A DNA stretch of 64,000 bases, from the NCBI RefSeq assembly GCF_000023225.1, contig NC_013173.1, positions 3,722,501-3,786,500 on the forward strand, in the 5' to 3' direction. A program made the position numbers and the translations under genes. Below, piece by piece: positions 17,389 through 26,979 of the stretch. The number at the start of each line of letters is the position of its first letter. Position 1 is the first letter of the stretch. The stretch is from Desulfomicrobium baculatum DSM 4028 (lineage in GTDB: Bacteria > Desulfobacterota > Desulfovibrionia > Desulfovibrionales > Desulfomicrobiaceae). The notes under the pieces were generated by a model that did not search any database, was not told the DNA's origin, and saw only the letters and a list, made by a program, of their open reading frames with translations.

Positions 17389-17507
17389 TTTCGGAGCGGC
17401 GTGCGGGAGTACCGCGCGCCGCATCGTCATGCCGTGCTTCTGCTTGACGAGTGGGTCGAACTTGTCTATGCATCCCTTCTTCTTTTCCCTAGCATAGGTG
17501 CTCTTGC

Positions 17508-18986
17508 ATGTTCGATAGCCTGTCCGACCGACTTGAATCGGTCTTTAAAAAACTGCGCGGCCACGGCCGACTCGATGAAAGCAACATCCAGGATGGCTTG
17601 CGCGAAGTGCGCCTCGCCCTCCTGGAAGCCGACGTCAATTTCAAGGTCGTCAAGGATTTCGTCGAAAAGGTCAAAGCGCGCGCCCTGGGTCAGGATGTCC
17701 TCGGCAGCCTGACGCCCGGCCAGCAGGTCATCAAGATCGTCCACGAAGAGCTGATCGAGCTTCTGGGCGGCGAGAACTGCGCCCTGAACCTGTCGGGCAA
17801 GCCGCCCTACGTCATCATGATGTCCGGCCTGCAGGGTTCAGGCAAGACCACGTCGGCGGCCAAACTGGCCCTGTTCCTGCGCCGTCAGAAGTACGCTCCG
17901 TACCTGGTCCCCGCCGATGTCTATCGTCCGGCGGCCATCGATCAGCTGACGAAACTCGGCGCGGAGCTGGGCGTTCCGGTCTATCCTTCCACCGTGGACA
18001 TGAATCCGGTGGATATCTGCGTCGACGCCATGCGCGACGCCGAGCTCAAGGGCTGTTCCGTGATCCTCATCGACACGGCGGGCCGTCTGCACATAGATGA
18101 GTTGCTCATGCAGGAGCTGGTCGGCATCAAGGAAAAGTGCCGTCCGCAGGAAATTTTGTTCGTGGCCGATGCCATGACCGGCCAGGACGCGGTGACCGTG
18201 GCCGAGAAGTTCAACGAAGTGCTGGACATCACCGGCGTGGTCCTGACCAAGATGGACGGCGATGCCCGCGGCGGCGCGGCCCTGTCCATCAAGTCCATCA
18301 CCGGCAAGCCGCTCAAGTTTGTCGGCATGGGCGAGCGCCTGAGCGAACTGGAAGTATTTCATCCGGACCGCATTGCGTCCCGGATTCTTGGCATGGGCGA
18401 TGTCTTGACGCTGATCGAGAAGGCGCAGTCGACCATTGATTCCAAGGAAGCCGAGGCCCTGGAAAAGAAATTCAGGAAGGCCGAATTTGATCTTGAAGAT
18501 TTCCGTACGCAGATGCGCCGCATCAAGAAGCTTGGTTCCCTCGAAGGCATCATGAAGCTCATTCCGGGCATGGGGCAGATCCGCAAGCAATTGCAGGACG
18601 TGCAGATGCCTGAAAAGGAACTGGGCAAGGTCGAGGCCATGATCAGTTCCATGACCATGGCCGAGCGCCATGAACCCAAGATCATCAACCCCAGCCGCAA
18701 GCAGCGTATTGCCAAGGGCAGCGGGGTCACGGTGACCGAGGTCAACCAGCTTCTCAAGAATTTTGAGCAGATGCAGAAGATGATGAAGAAGATGGCGGGC
18801 GGCAAGATGCCGTCCATGCCGCAGGGTGGCCGCATGCCCGGAATGCCGGGCATGGGCGCGATGCCGGGCGGCATGCCCGGAATGCCCGGCGCGCTTCCTT
18901 CCGGAGGCGGCGGACGAACCGCCGCGGAAGCTGCCAAGCTCAAGGAAAAGCGCAAGAAGGCTAAAAAGCAGCGCAGAAAAAAATAG
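17508..18986 (+). CDS. ffh: Signal recognition particle protein Ffh
   Basis: 492-aa SRP54 GTPase that binds signal sequences and 4.5S RNA and delivers ribosomes to FtsY. N domain residues 1-90; G domain with GLQGSGKT (107-114), [19 protein letters not shown] and [13 protein letters not shown] domain from about 310 with the RNA-binding [12 protein letters not shown] helix. It ends in a Met/Gly/Pro-rich tail, with many MPGM units, and a Lys-rich terminus. The extended Met-rich tail is longer than in E. coli. Heads the classic ffh-rpsP-khpA-rimM-trmD-rplS order. Confidence 0.98.
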   Translation: MFDSLSDRLESVFKKLRGHGRLDESNIQDGLREVRLALLEADVNFKVVKDFVEKVKARALGQDVLGSLTPGQQVIKIVHEELIELLGGENCALNLSGKPPYVIMMSGLQGSGKTTSAAKLALFLRRQKYAPYLVPADVYRPAAIDQLTKLGAELGVPVYPSTVDMNPVDICVDAMRDAELKGCSVILIDTAGRLHIDELLMQELVGIKEKCRPQEILFVADAMTGQDAVTVAEKFNEVLDITGVVLTKMDGDARGGAALSIKSITGKPLKFVGMGERLSELEVFHPDRIASRILGMGDVLTLIEKAQSTIDSKEAEALEKKFRKAEFDLEDFRTQMRRIKKLGSLEGIMKLIPGMGQIRKQLQDVQMPEKELGKVEAMISSMTMAERHEPKIINPSRKQRIAKGSGVTVTEVNQLLKNFEQMQKMMKKMAGGKMPSMPQGGRMPGMPGMGAMPGGMPGMPGALPSGGGGRTAAEAAKLKEKRKKAKKQRRKK

Positions 18987-19060
18987 TCGGACGTCCCTTG
19001 TTTCGGTTACGACCGGGCATAGAGGTTCGCACACTACACTTACGTTCAGGGAGAACAACA

Positions 19061-19306
19061 ATGGCTTTGAAACTCAGACTGACCCGCATGGGCTCCAAGA
19101 AGAAACCGTTTTACCGCATCGTGGCCGTGGATTCCGCTTCCCGCCGTGACGGCCGGGCCCTTGATTATGTGGGCTATTACAACCCCATGACCGAACCCGC
19201 CGAGATCAAGTTCGATCAGGACAAGGTCAAAAGCTGGATCGAACTGGGTGCGCAGCCCACAGATACGGTTCGCTCCTTGCTAAAGAAGTCTGGATTCAGT
19301 AAATAG
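19061..19306 (+). CDS. rpsP: 30S ribosomal protein bS16
   Basis: 81 aa with the invariant start [20 protein letters not shown] and the DYVGYYNPM motif. Start ATG at 19061 follows AGGGAGAACAACA. Located 74 bp after ffh in the conserved translation operon. Confidence 0.98.
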   Translation: MALKLRLTRMGSKKKPFYRIVAVDSASRRDGRALDYVGYYNPMTEPAEIKFDQDKVKSWIELGAQPTDTVRSLLKKSGFSK

Positions 19307-19367
19307 TACCTCCAAGGCTCGTCGCCCGGTTCGCCGTGCGATCCACAGATCTTCAGCGGAGGTGCTC

Positions 19368-19601
19368 ATGCTCAAGGATTTGATCGAATTCATTGCCAAG
19401 TCTTTGGTAGACAATCCGGACAGTGTCTCGGTGACTGAAATCGAGGGAGAGCAGACCTCCGTCATTGAGCTTAAAGTGGCCAAGGAAGATCTGGGCAAGG
19501 TCATCGGCAAGCAGGGGCGCACGGCCAGGGCCATGCGAACCATCTTGGGCGCCGCTTCAACCAAAATCAGGAAGCGTTCAGTCCTGGAAATTCTGGAGTA
19601 A
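19368..19601 (+). CDS. khpA: KH-domain RNA-binding protein KhpA
   Basis: 77-aa single KH-domain protein. The RNA-binding loop is [17 protein letters not shown] (near 45-60), with the GxxG as GKQG. In other bacteria KhpA pairs with KhpB/Jag to bind mRNA and small RNAs and affects cell elongation. A GTG two codons earlier is in frame, but ATG 19368 is favoured because GGAGG lies five bases upstream. Conserved position between rpsP and rimM. Confidence 0.94.
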   Translation: MLKDLIEFIAKSLVDNPDSVSVTEIEGEQTSVIELKVAKEDLGKVIGKQGRTARAMRTILGAASTKIRKRSVLEILE

Positions 19602-19602
19602 C

Positions 19603-20151
19603 GTGTCCGAAGAGAAGTTGGACCCGGTAAAGCTCGTGGAACTGGGTCGGGTTCAGAAACCACACGGCCTCAGGGGGGAGCTCTGCATCGAACCATATGC
19701 AGACTCCCCTTTCATCTTTGAGGGGTTGACCCGCGTCTATCTGCGGCTTCCGGGCAAAAAGCCCAAGCCTTGCGTGCTGGAAGGATGGCGCGCGCATCAG
19801 GGCCGCGCTCTGATCACCGTGGACCGCTCCCAGGGGCGGGATCAGGCCGAGGCCTGGCGCGGCGCCGACGTGCTGGCCCGGGAGCGCGACCTGCCGCCGC
19901 TGGATGAGGACGAGTTCCGCCCGGAAGACCTGCTCGGTCTGCCGGTCATGCACGTCAACGGTTCCCGCATCGGCGTCCTGGAGGATATCCGGGACGTGGC
20001 CGGGCAGGAGCTGTGGTTCATTCTGGACGATGCCGGCAACGAGATCATGCTTCCGGCCGTGGATGAGTTCATCCTTGATATCGACCTTGAGGCCGGCGTC
20101 ATCCTGGTCGATCCCCCGGACGGCCTGCTCGAATTGTATCAACAGCCATGA
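19603..20151 (+). CDS. rimM: Ribosome maturation factor RimM
   Basis: 182 aa, with GTG start at 19603 immediately after the khpA stop. The N-terminal RimM domain carries LGRVQKPHGLRGELCIEP; the C-terminal PRC-barrel domain carries LLGLPVMHVNGSRIGVLEDI. It binds S19 and helps 30S head maturation. The unusual start is supported by the near-contiguous upstream stop, GGAG upstream, and alignment of residue 14 with the family GR-KPHGLRGE motif. Confidence 0.95.
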   Translation: MSEEKLDPVKLVELGRVQKPHGLRGELCIEPYADSPFIFEGLTRVYLRLPGKKPKPCVLEGWRAHQGRALITVDRSQGRDQAEAWRGADVLARERDLPPLDEDEFRPEDLLGLPVMHVNGSRIGVLEDIRDVAGQELWFILDDAGNEIMLPAVDEFILDIDLEAGVILVDPPDGLLELYQQP

Positions 20152-20191
20152 CCATGAGCTCCGGCCGAACCGGGCTGGAGTGGAAGCAGGA

Positions 20192-21466
20192 ATGCGATTT
20201 TCCGTCGTCACCATTTTTCCCGAATTTTTCGATTCCCCCCTGTCTTGCGGACTTTTGTCCAAGGCCAGGGAAAAGGGACTCGTCGAATTTTCGTTCATCA
20301 ACCCGCGCGATCACTCCACGGACAAGCATCACAATGTCGATGACCGTCCCTACGGGGGCGGGCCGGGCATGGTCATGGCCGTGGACCCGATCCGTCGCGC
20401 TCTGGCCACGCTTTCACCCACGGCCCGGGTGCTCATGCTCAGTCCCAAGGGCCGGCCGCTGACCCAGGCGCTGGCCCGTGAATTGGCCGCGGAGGAAGAG
20501 ATCGCGCTGTTGTGCGGACGCTATGAGGGCATCGACGCGCGGCTTGAAGAGCTGTGCGATATCGAACCCGTCAGCGTGGGCGATTTTGTCCTGAACGGCG
20601 GCGAGACCGGAGCCCTGTGCCTGATCGAGGCCGTGAGCCGGCTGGTCCCTGATTTCATGGGCAAGGACGAAAGCGCGGACGAGGAGAGTTTCAGCTCGGG
20701 CCTGCTTGAATATCCCCATTACACCAGGCCCGAGGAGTACGAGGGGCTGAAGGTGCCACAGGTGCTGTCCTCGGGACATCATGGTCGCATCACGGCCTGG
20801 CGGCGGGAGAAGAGCCTGGAGACGACTCTCGCCTTGCGCCCGGACATCCTTGACCGGGCGGCGCTGACCGATGACGATATCGCGTATTTGAAAGGGCTGG
20901 AGAGGACAAGGCCGGGCCGGAATCTTTTCGTGGCGCTGGTCCATTACCCGGTTGAAAATAAATCGGGGCAGACCATCACTACGTCTTTGACAAACCTTGA
21001 CCTCCACGATATTGCACGCGTTTCGTGTACCTATGGGCTCGGCGGATATTTTGTCTGCACCCCGGTCGCGGATCAGCAGGACCTTGCCCGCACCCTTGTC
21101 GGCCATTGGCGCGAAGGTTACGGGCTCAAGGCAAATCCGGATCGGGGCACCGCCCTGGGCCGGGTCCGGGTGGTCGGCCTTTTGGACGAGGCCATCGCCC
21201 ACATCACGGATTGCACGGGCGTGCGTCCCAAGGTCGTGGCCACCAGCGCCAAGGCTGGAAACATGACCTGCGCCCAGGTTGCCCGGATGCTTACGGAGGA
21301 ACCCGTCCTCCTGGTGCTGGGCACCGGATACGGCTTGCATCGCGACGTTTTGGCAGGGGCCGACGGCATGTTGCGGGCCATACGTTTTATGGATAGGTAC
21401 AACCACCTTTCCGTCCGTTCCGCGGCTTCCATCATGGTGGACCGCCTGCTGGGCGATATCGGATAA
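20192..21466 (+). CDS. trmD: TrmD tRNA (guanine37-N1)-methyltransferase fused to a second SPOUT-type RNA methyltransferase domain
   Basis: 424 aa, nearly twice the usual TrmD length of about 240. Residues 1-240 are canonical TrmD: DDRPYGGGPGMVM (51-62), LCGRYEGIDARL (107-118), VSVGDFVLNGGE and SSGHHGRITAWRR. Residues 245-424 form a separate domain (VALVHYPVENKSG, TYGLGGYFVCTP, VVATSAKAGNMTC, LVLGTGYGLH, then a terminal YNHLSVRSAASIM). This resembles the SAM-dependent RNA methyltransferase family typified by Thermotoga TM1570, elsewhere often a separate gene after trmD. One protein may therefore carry two trefoil-knot active sites. The ATG at 20192 aligns with TrmD starts. Confidence 0.93.
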   Translation: MRFSVVTIFPEFFDSPLSCGLLSKAREKGLVEFSFINPRDHSTDKHHNVDDRPYGGGPGMVMAVDPIRRALATLSPTARVLMLSPKGRPLTQALARELAAEEEIALLCGRYEGIDARLEELCDIEPVSVGDFVLNGGETGALCLIEAVSRLVPDFMGKDESADEESFSSGLLEYPHYTRPEEYEGLKVPQVLSSGHHGRITAWRREKSLETTLALRPDILDRAALTDDDIAYLKGLERTRPGRNLFVALVHYPVENKSGQTITTSLTNLDLHDIARVSCTYGLGGYFVCTPVADQQDLARTLVGHWREGYGLKANPDRGTALGRVRVVGLLDEAIAHITDCTGVRPKVVATSAKAGNMTCAQVARMLTEEPVLLVLGTGYGLHRDVLAGADGMLRAIRFMDRYNHLSVRSAASIMVDRLLGDIG

Positions 21467-21514
21467 GACGCACACGTTGCGGCTCAAAGGCCGCTTCAGA
21501 TAAAGGAGAAAATC

Positions 21515-21862
21515 ATGAACATCATCCAGAAGATTGAAAACGAGCACCTGCGTGCCGACCATCCCCGCTTCCGCGCCGGCGACACGGTCAAGGTGCATAC
21601 CCGCATCATCGAAGGCGAGAAGGAACGCATCCAGGTTTTCCAGGGCGTGGTTCTGCGTTTGAAGAAGGGCACCACCGACAGCACGTTCATCGTGCGCAAG
21701 GTTTCCGACGGCGTCGGCGTGGAGCGCATCTTCCCCCTGCATGCCCCGACCATCGACCGCATTGAAGTTATTTCCGAAGGCGTGGTTCGTCAGAGCCGCA
21801 TCTACTACCTGCGTAGCCTCAGGGGCAAAGCTGCCCGTATCAAGACCAAGAACGCCTGGTAG
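21515..21862 (+). CDS. rplS: 50S ribosomal protein bL19
   Basis: 115 aa with the L19 signature [16 protein letters not shown] and [17 protein letters not shown]. Start ATG is preceded by AAAGGAG. Forms the 30S-50S interface. Standard neighbour of trmD. Confidence 0.98.
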   Translation: MNIIQKIENEHLRADHPRFRAGDTVKVHTRIIEGEKERIQVFQGVVLRLKKGTTDSTFIVRKVSDGVGVERIFPLHAPTIDRIEVISEGVVRQSRIYYLRSLRGKAARIKTKNAW

Positions 21863-21868
21863 GTCAAT

Positions 21869-22492
21869 TTGTTCAGCCCCAAAGGCTGCACTCAGTTTGC
21901 GGATGAGATTCAGGCCGGCGTCGACGAAGCCGGACGCGGCTGTCTTGCCGGTCCGGTGGTGGCGGGGGCAGTCATATTGCCTCCGGATTTCGACCTTCCG
22001 GGACTGACCGATTCCAAAAAGCTCTCCTCGCGACGGCGCGTGGTGCTTGCACAAGCCATCAAGGCCCAGGCAGTGTCCTGGGCCTTAGGTTTTTCCTGGC
22101 CCGGCGAAATCGACCGCATCAACATCCTGCAGGCCTCACTGGCCGCCATGGCCCGTGCCGTGGAAGCCCTGAGAGTCAGTCCGGGCCTGGTGCTGGTGGA
22201 CGGCAACCAGCGTTTCCCCTCTTCTCTGCCCCAAAAGACCGTGGTCGGCGGCGACGCCCTTCATCCCTGCATCTCCGCAGCCTCAATCCTGGCCAAGACC
22301 TTTCGGGACGATCTGTTGCTGTGCATGGATCAGCGCTATCCGGGTTACGGGCTGGCCGTGCACAAGGGCTACGGCACCAAGGCGCATCTTGATGCCTTGC
22401 GCCGCCTGGGGCCAAGCCCCGCGCACCGGGTCAGTTTTCGCGGCGTCGGACCGACGCCGCGGGAGGCGCAGCTGTGGCTGCCCGGCATCTGA
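21869..22492 (+). CDS. rnhB: Ribonuclease HII
   Basis: 207-aa RNase HII that cleaves RNA-DNA junctions and removes misincorporated ribonucleotides. Active-site residues are visible: [19 protein letters not shown] (Asp-Glu near 18-19), an Asp in VLVDGNQRF and an Asp in [16 protein letters not shown]. The likely start is TTG at 21869, six bases after the rplS stop. No strong ribosome site is seen, so coupling to rplS is likely. The 3' end overlaps yraN by 19 bp. Confidence 0.94.
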   Translation: MFSPKGCTQFADEIQAGVDEAGRGCLAGPVVAGAVILPPDFDLPGLTDSKKLSSRRRVVLAQAIKAQAVSWALGFSWPGEIDRINILQASLAAMARAVEALRVSPGLVLVDGNQRFPSSLPQKTVVGGDALHPCISAASILAKTFRDDLLLCMDQRYPGYGLAVHKGYGTKAHLDALRRLGPSPAHRVSFRGVGPTPREAQLWLPGI

Positions 22493-22878
22493 TCACCGGC
22501 CAGGCCGGAGAAGAGCTGGCTGCGGCCTTTTTAGTGGAAAAGGGGATGCGGATCGTTGAGCGCAATTTTCGCTGCGCGAGCGGCGAGATCGATTTGATTT
22601 GCGAGGACGCCGGAACGATCGTTTTTGTCGAGGTCAAAACCCGTTCCGGAGCCGTGCGCGGCGAGCCCGGCGAAGCCATCGGACCGGCCAAGAAGAAACG
22701 CCTGATCAAGGCCGGGGCGTTATACTTGAGCCGCCATCGCGCCTGGAGCAGGCCATGCCGGTTCGACCTGGTCGGCATTCTTTTTCTGCACGGGGAAACG
22801 GTCGTCGAACACTGGGAGGATATCATTGATGTACGGGACGGTCTGGATCGTGGCCACGCCCCTTGGCAACCTTGGTGA
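22474..22878 (+). CDS. YraN/UPF0102 family nuclease-like protein
   Basis: 134-aa restriction-endonuclease-fold protein, small and basic. The motif order is [29 protein letters not shown] and [10 protein letters not shown], i.e. the E-x-D-x-E-V-K arrangement of PD-(D/E)XK nucleases. GTG start at 22474 has GGGAGG eight bases upstream and lies within the end of rnhB. The end overlaps rsmI by about 50 bp. The rnhB-yraN-rsmI order is common in proteobacteria; the precise role is unclear (processing of recombination intermediates has been proposed). Confidence 0.9.
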   Translation: MAARHLITGQAGEELAAAFLVEKGMRIVERNFRCASGEIDLICEDAGTIVFVEVKTRSGAVRGEPGEAIGPAKKKRLIKAGALYLSRHRAWSRPCRFDLVGILFLHGETVVEHWEDIIDVRDGLDRGHAPWQPW

Positions 22879-23659
22879 TTTCTCTCCCCGGGCGCGGCAG
22901 ACGTTGGAAGAAGCCGATGTCATTCTGGCCGAGGATACCCGGCGGGCCGGACATCTGTTGCAGCTGGCCGGAGTTGCGGGCAAGCGTTTTTTAAGCCTGC
23001 ATGAACACAACGAGAGCTCCCGCATTGCCGAGGTGCTGGCGTTGCTGGAGCAGGGGCTCACGGTCGCGGTCGTATCCGATGCGGGCACTCCGCTTATCGC
23101 CGACCCCGGCTACCGCCTGGTCGCGGCCTGCCGTCAGCAGGGCATAAGTGTCGTTCCCGTGCCCGGTCCCTGCGCGCCCATCACGGCGCTCATGGCCAGT
23201 GGCCTTCCTCCATACCCTTTTGTTTTTCTCGGATTCTTGCCGCGCAAGGGCGGAGATGCCCGCACGCTGCTGCGGTCCTACGCGCAGATCGGTGCGACCC
23301 TGGTTTTTTTCGAGCGCAAGAACCGGGTGCTGCCGACTCTGGAGCTCGCTTTCGAGGTGCTGGGAGAGAGGGAATTTTGTCTGGCCCGGGAATTGACCAA
23401 GAAACATGAGCAGTTTATCAATGGCAGGCTTGGTCAACTCCGCGATTTCACGGAGGAGCTTCTGGGCGAGGTGACCGTGGTCATCGGTCCGCCCGAAGAG
23501 ATTGCCGCCACGTCCCGAACCGATGTCCTGGACCGGGTTCAGGGCATGATGCGGGCGGGCATGCACGCCAAGGACGCAGCGCGGACCGTGCGGGATCAAA
23601 CCAGCGGGTGGTCGGTCAAAGAGATCTACGAACTGATTGTGGAACAGAACGCGGAGTAA
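22829..23659 (+). CDS. rsmI: 16S rRNA (cytidine1402-2'-O)-methyltransferase RsmI
   Basis: 276-aa tetrapyrrole-methylase-fold enzyme that 2'-O-methylates C1402 of 16S rRNA. Motifs: [15 protein letters not shown] (near 8-22), ILAEDTRRAGHLL, VVSDAGTPLIADPGYRLV and PVPGPCAPITALMASGLP. The start is ATG 22829 (TTG just before it is also in frame), with GGGAGG upstream inside yraN. Overlapping frames imply coupling. Confidence 0.96.
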   Translation: MYGTVWIVATPLGNLGDFSPRARQTLEEADVILAEDTRRAGHLLQLAGVAGKRFLSLHEHNESSRIAEVLALLEQGLTVAVVSDAGTPLIADPGYRLVAACRQQGISVVPVPGPCAPITALMASGLPPYPFVFLGFLPRKGGDARTLLRSYAQIGATLVFFERKNRVLPTLELAFEVLGEREFCLARELTKKHEQFINGRLGQLRDFTEELLGEVTVVIGPPEEIAATSRTDVLDRVQGMMRAGMHAKDAARTVRDQTSGWSVKEIYELIVEQNAE

Positions 23660-23661
23660 GG

Positions 23662-24408
23662 GTGGATACGCGGATCCTGCTGCAGATTTTCCTGCGCACA
23701 TATATGGTTGGCGCCACATTCAACACCAAGGGGATGCAGAATGTCGGGCTGGCCTATATCATGGACCCGGGTCTGCGTGCGCTTTACGCCGCGGAGCCGC
23801 GAGCCTTGAAGCGTGCACGCGGCCGCTATCTGAAGCACTACAACACCCATCCTTTCTGGACGCCGCTGTTGGTCGGAATTTTTTTGTCCATGGAGAAAAA
23901 GATCGCGCTCGGCATGCTTCCGGCGGATATTCTCCCTAAACTGCGTTCGACCACCGTCTACACCTTGTCGGCCCTGGGCGATTCTTTTTTCGGGGGCAGT
24001 TTTCTGGTTTTGTGGTCCCTGGTAGGCGTCAATCTGGCGGTCGCGGGATGCACCGGAACGCTTGTGGTCTGGATCTGTCTATGCCTCTGCGGGCTGCAGA
24101 TTTTCAAGATGTACACCTTCGGGCGCGGCTATGCCCAGGGGCTTTCTTTTCTGCAGCGTCTCAAGTCCTGGAATCTGATTGATTGGGGGCAGCGGCTCAA
24201 GCTGATCAACAGCGTCCTGGTGGCCCTTTTTGTGCTGCAGGCAACTCCTGCCGGAGGGCTGTGGACGTTGGCCTGGGCCGCAGGTGCCGGACTCTTGGCC
24301 TTGGCTGGTTTCATGCGTGAGTGGGATCGCTCCATGCTTTTGGCGGCGCTGGTTCTGGGCGGCCTCGTGCTGCCCTGGGAAAAGATTTTTGCTTTTGTAT
24401 CCATGTAG
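23662..24408 (+). CDS. PTS mannose/fructose/sorbose-family component IID
   Basis: 248-aa membrane protein resembling EIID of the mannose-type phosphotransferase permeases. It shows FNTKGMQNVGLAYIMDPGLRALY near residue 20, a conserved IID feature, and hydrophobic segments in the C-terminal half. GTG start at 23662, just after the rsmI stop, with GGAG upstream. IIA, IIB and IIC genes are not in this window, so this is either a part of a dispersed transporter or regulatory. It is followed by HPr and Enzyme I, making a compact PTS module. Confidence 0.85.
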   Translation: MDTRILLQIFLRTYMVGATFNTKGMQNVGLAYIMDPGLRALYAAEPRALKRARGRYLKHYNTHPFWTPLLVGIFLSMEKKIALGMLPADILPKLRSTTVYTLSALGDSFFGGSFLVLWSLVGVNLAVAGCTGTLVVWICLCLCGLQIFKMYTFGRGYAQGLSFLQRLKSWNLIDWGQRLKLINSVLVALFVLQATPAGGLWTLAWAAGAGLLALAGFMREWDRSMLLAALVLGGLVLPWEKIFAFVSM

Positions 24409-24418
24409 GTGGCGTAAA

Positions 24419-24697
24419 ATGGGCGAAGTGCAGGAAAAGGTTATCCGGGTCGGGAACAGCCTCGGGCTTCATGCCCGGCCCGCAGGAAAGATTTCTCAGG
24501 AAGCCCAGCGCTATGCGGCCTCCATCACAGTCCATTCCTGTGATATGGAGGCCGATGCCAAATCCATCCTCGACCTGCTTTCCCTGGCCGCTCCGCAGGG
24601 AACCGAGCTGACCCTGCGTGCGCAGGGCCCCGATGCCGGCGATGCCATCACAGGCGTTTCAAAACTTTTTGAAGACATGTTCGGAGAGGATCGCTGA
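24419..24697 (+). CDS. ptsH: Phosphocarrier protein HPr
   Basis: 92 aa. The active-site His18 lies in SLGLHARPAGK and accepts phosphate from Enzyme I. Ser49 in DAKSILDLL matches the regulatory Ser46 of Gram-positive HPr, the target of HPr kinase/phosphorylase, so regulatory phosphorylation is possible. The final base of its stop codon is the first base of the ptsI start (TGATGG). Located 10 bp after the IID gene. Confidence 0.95.
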   Translation: MGEVQEKVIRVGNSLGLHARPAGKISQEAQRYAASITVHSCDMEADAKSILDLLSLAAPQGTELTLRAQGPDAGDAITGVSKLFEDMFGEDR

Positions 24698-26463
24698 TGG
24701 CTTCCCGCACGCTCTTCGGTATTCCCGTCTCGGCCGGCATCGCCATTGGCCGCGCGTATTACCTCAACAAAAGTCACTTCTCCGGCACGGTCCGCCAGAC
24801 CGTGCCCGATGCGGATGTGCCTTTTGAAAGGGAGCGTCTGACCCGCGCCTTTGATGCGGCCCTGCACGACCTGGAACGAATCCTCTCCCTGGTGCCGGAG
24901 GATTTGAAGGAACACTCGGCCATCATCGAGTCCCACCTGATGATGCTGCGCGATCACAAGTTCCGCAAACGGGCCCTGGACCACATCGCCCTTTCCCGGG
25001 TCAATGCCGAATGGTCCCTGGAGAGGGCCGTCGGGGATGTGCAGGAGATATTCGCCTCCATCGCCGACGAATACTTGCGGCAGCGCATGCAGGATGTCCG
25101 CCTGGTGGCCGAGAGGGTGCTCGGCAAGCTGGTCGGCGGGGAAAGCGGGCATCAGGCCATCAAGCACCGCGCCATTCTGCTGGCTCATGATTTGTCCCCG
25201 GCGGACACCATCGAGCTCGATGTGAACAAGATCATGGCTTTCGCCACGGCCCAGGGCGGCAAGACCTCCCACGCCGGCATCCTCGCCCGCTCCCTGCAAA
25301 TCCCGGCCGTGGTCGGGGTGGAGGGTCTGGGCGACGATCTGGCCGAGGGCGGGATCATCATCCTGGACGGGTTCCATGGGCGCATCATCATCGACCCCGA
25401 CGAGGACGAGCTGGCCCGCTACACGGACCTGCAGACCCAGTTCGAGACCTACCAGGCCACGATCATGCGCTCCTGCCATCTGCCCGCCGAGACCATCGAC
25501 GGATATCGGGTGCAGGTTTTGGCCAATATCGAGCTTTTTGAAGAGGTCGTGGCGGTCAACGACAACGGCGGGGAAGGCATTGGGCTCTTCCGTTCCGAGT
25601 ACAGCTATCTGAACCGGAACGGGATGCCCAGCGAGGAGGAGCTGACCGAGATTTACATGGACATGGCCTCCCTGGTCGCGCCCAAGAAGCTGGTCATCCG
25701 CACGCTGGACGTGGGCGCGGACAAGCTCATGCGCATGCAGTCTTCGGCCGAGGCCAACCCTGCCCTGGGGCTGCGGGCCATCCGCTATTGCCTGAAGCAC
25801 CGGGAAGTGTTCCGCACGCAGTTGCGCGCCATTTTGAAGGCCAGCGTGCTGGGCAACGTGTCCATCATGTTTCCCATGATTTCCGGCCTGCAGGAACTGG
25901 TGGAGGTCAAGAAGTTCTACCGCGAAGTCCAGGAAGAGATGCACAGCGAGGGGGTCTGCTTCCGCGAGGACATGCCCATGGGCATCATGATCGAGGTGCC
26001 CAGCGCCGTTATCACCGCTGATTTTCTGGCCCGCGAGGTGGACTTTTTCAGCATCGGCACTAATGACCTCATTCAGTATTCGCTTGGCATCGACCGCACC
26101 AACAAGGACGTGTCCTATCTGTACCAGCCCCTGCATCCGGCCATCGTGCGCTCCATCAAATGGGTGGTGGACTCGGCCCACCGGGCCGGCATCGAGGTCT
26201 GCCTGTGCGGCGAACTGGCGGCCGATCCGTTTTGCATCCCGGTGCTCATGGGCATGCAGGTCGACTCCATCAGCCTCGGGCCCCAGGCCATTCCGGGCAT
26301 CAAGCGCATTGTCCGCCAGGCCTCCATGGAGGAATGCAACGCCCTTTTGAAGCAGGTCATGGCCAGCCATTCGGTGGCCCGCAACAACAAGCTCGTCCGG
26401 GAAATGATCTTCCGCCGTTTCCCTGAGGAGCTCATGTTCTACTCCTCCCTGGTGGACGACTAG
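24697..26463 (+). CDS. ptsI: Phosphoenolpyruvate-protein phosphotransferase (PTS Enzyme I)
   Basis: 588-aa soluble enzyme that takes phosphate from PEP and passes it to HPr. The phosphohistidine His192 is in GGKTSHAGILARS. The PEP-binding TIM barrel holds GEGIGLFRSEYSYL, VIRTLDVGADKLMR, PALGLRAIRYCLKH, and the catalytic Cys in EVCLCGELAADP. Length is close to the usual 570-590 residues. Overlaps ptsH by one base. Confidence 0.97.
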   Translation: MASRTLFGIPVSAGIAIGRAYYLNKSHFSGTVRQTVPDADVPFERERLTRAFDAALHDLERILSLVPEDLKEHSAIIESHLMMLRDHKFRKRALDHIALSRVNAEWSLERAVGDVQEIFASIADEYLRQRMQDVRLVAERVLGKLVGGESGHQAIKHRAILLAHDLSPADTIELDVNKIMAFATAQGGKTSHAGILARSLQIPAVVGVEGLGDDLAEGGIIILDGFHGRIIIDPDEDELARYTDLQTQFETYQATIMRSCHLPAETIDGYRVQVLANIELFEEVVAVNDNGGEGIGLFRSEYSYLNRNGMPSEEELTEIYMDMASLVAPKKLVIRTLDVGADKLMRMQSSAEANPALGLRAIRYCLKHREVFRTQLRAILKASVLGNVSIMFPMISGLQELVEVKKFYREVQEEMHSEGVCFREDMPMGIMIEVPSAVITADFLAREVDFFSIGTNDLIQYSLGIDRTNKDVSYLYQPLHPAIVRSIKWVVDSAHRAGIEVCLCGELAADPFCIPVLMGMQVDSISLGPQAIPGIKRIVRQASMEECNALLKQVMASHSVARNNKLVREMIFRRFPEELMFYSSLVDD

Positions 26464-26486
26464 ATTTCAACTTCAAGGATTTTTTC

Positions 26487-26951
26487 ATGTGCGCCAAGCC
26501 CACAGGCATCAAGATCATCGCGGCCAACCGCAAGGCCCGTCACTTTTACGAACTGCTCGACTTCATCGAGGCCGGGATCATGCTGACCGGCTCCGAGGTC
26601 AAATCCCTGCGTGACGGAAAGGTCAACTTCATGGACGGCTACGTGCGCATCTCGGACGGCGAGGCCTTTCTTTCGGGCGTGCACATCTCCACCTACGCCA
26701 ACGCCGGATACGCGCAGCATGTCCCGGACCGGGAGAGAAAGCTGCTCATGCACCGTCATGAGATACATTCGCTCAAATCAAAGATGGAGCAGAAGGGGCT
26801 GACCCTGGTGCCGACCAAACTGTATTTCAAGGACGGCAAGATCAAGATCGAGCTGGCCCTGGCCAAGGGCAAGAAGGTCTACGACCGGCGCGAGGATTTG
26901 AAGCAGAAAGCTGTGAACCGCGACACCGAGCGGGAGATGAACCGGGCCTGA
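26487..26951 (+). CDS. smpB: SsrA-binding protein SmpB
   Basis: 154 aa; binds tmRNA and brings it to stalled ribosomes for trans-translation. Family features are NRKARHFYELLDFIEAGIML, GSEVKSLRDGKVNF, the LVPTKLYFKDGKIKIELALA strand and a basic tail with KKVYDRRED. No ssrA (tmRNA) gene was recognised nearby. Last gene of the long rightward run; its stop lies in one arm of a weak inverted repeat shared with the convergent neighbour. Confidence 0.97.
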   Translation: MCAKPTGIKIIAANRKARHFYELLDFIEAGIMLTGSEVKSLRDGKVNFMDGYVRISDGEAFLSGVHISTYANAGYAQHVPDRERKLLMHRHEIHSLKSKMEQKGLTLVPTKLYFKDGKIKIELALAKGKKVYDRREDLKQKAVNRDTEREMNRA

Positions 26952-26979
26952 CGGGCAGAGGGGCGTACCCGGTGCGGCA

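Noticed and set aside
20414-22054. 546-codon open frame antisense to trmD, rplS and rnhB
   Set aside because: Runs through three well-supported genes on the opposite strand and has no recognisable domain.
24511-26370. 619-codon open frame antisense to ptsI
   Set aside because: Shadow of ptsI on the other strand; His-rich low-information protein with no motif or ribosome site.
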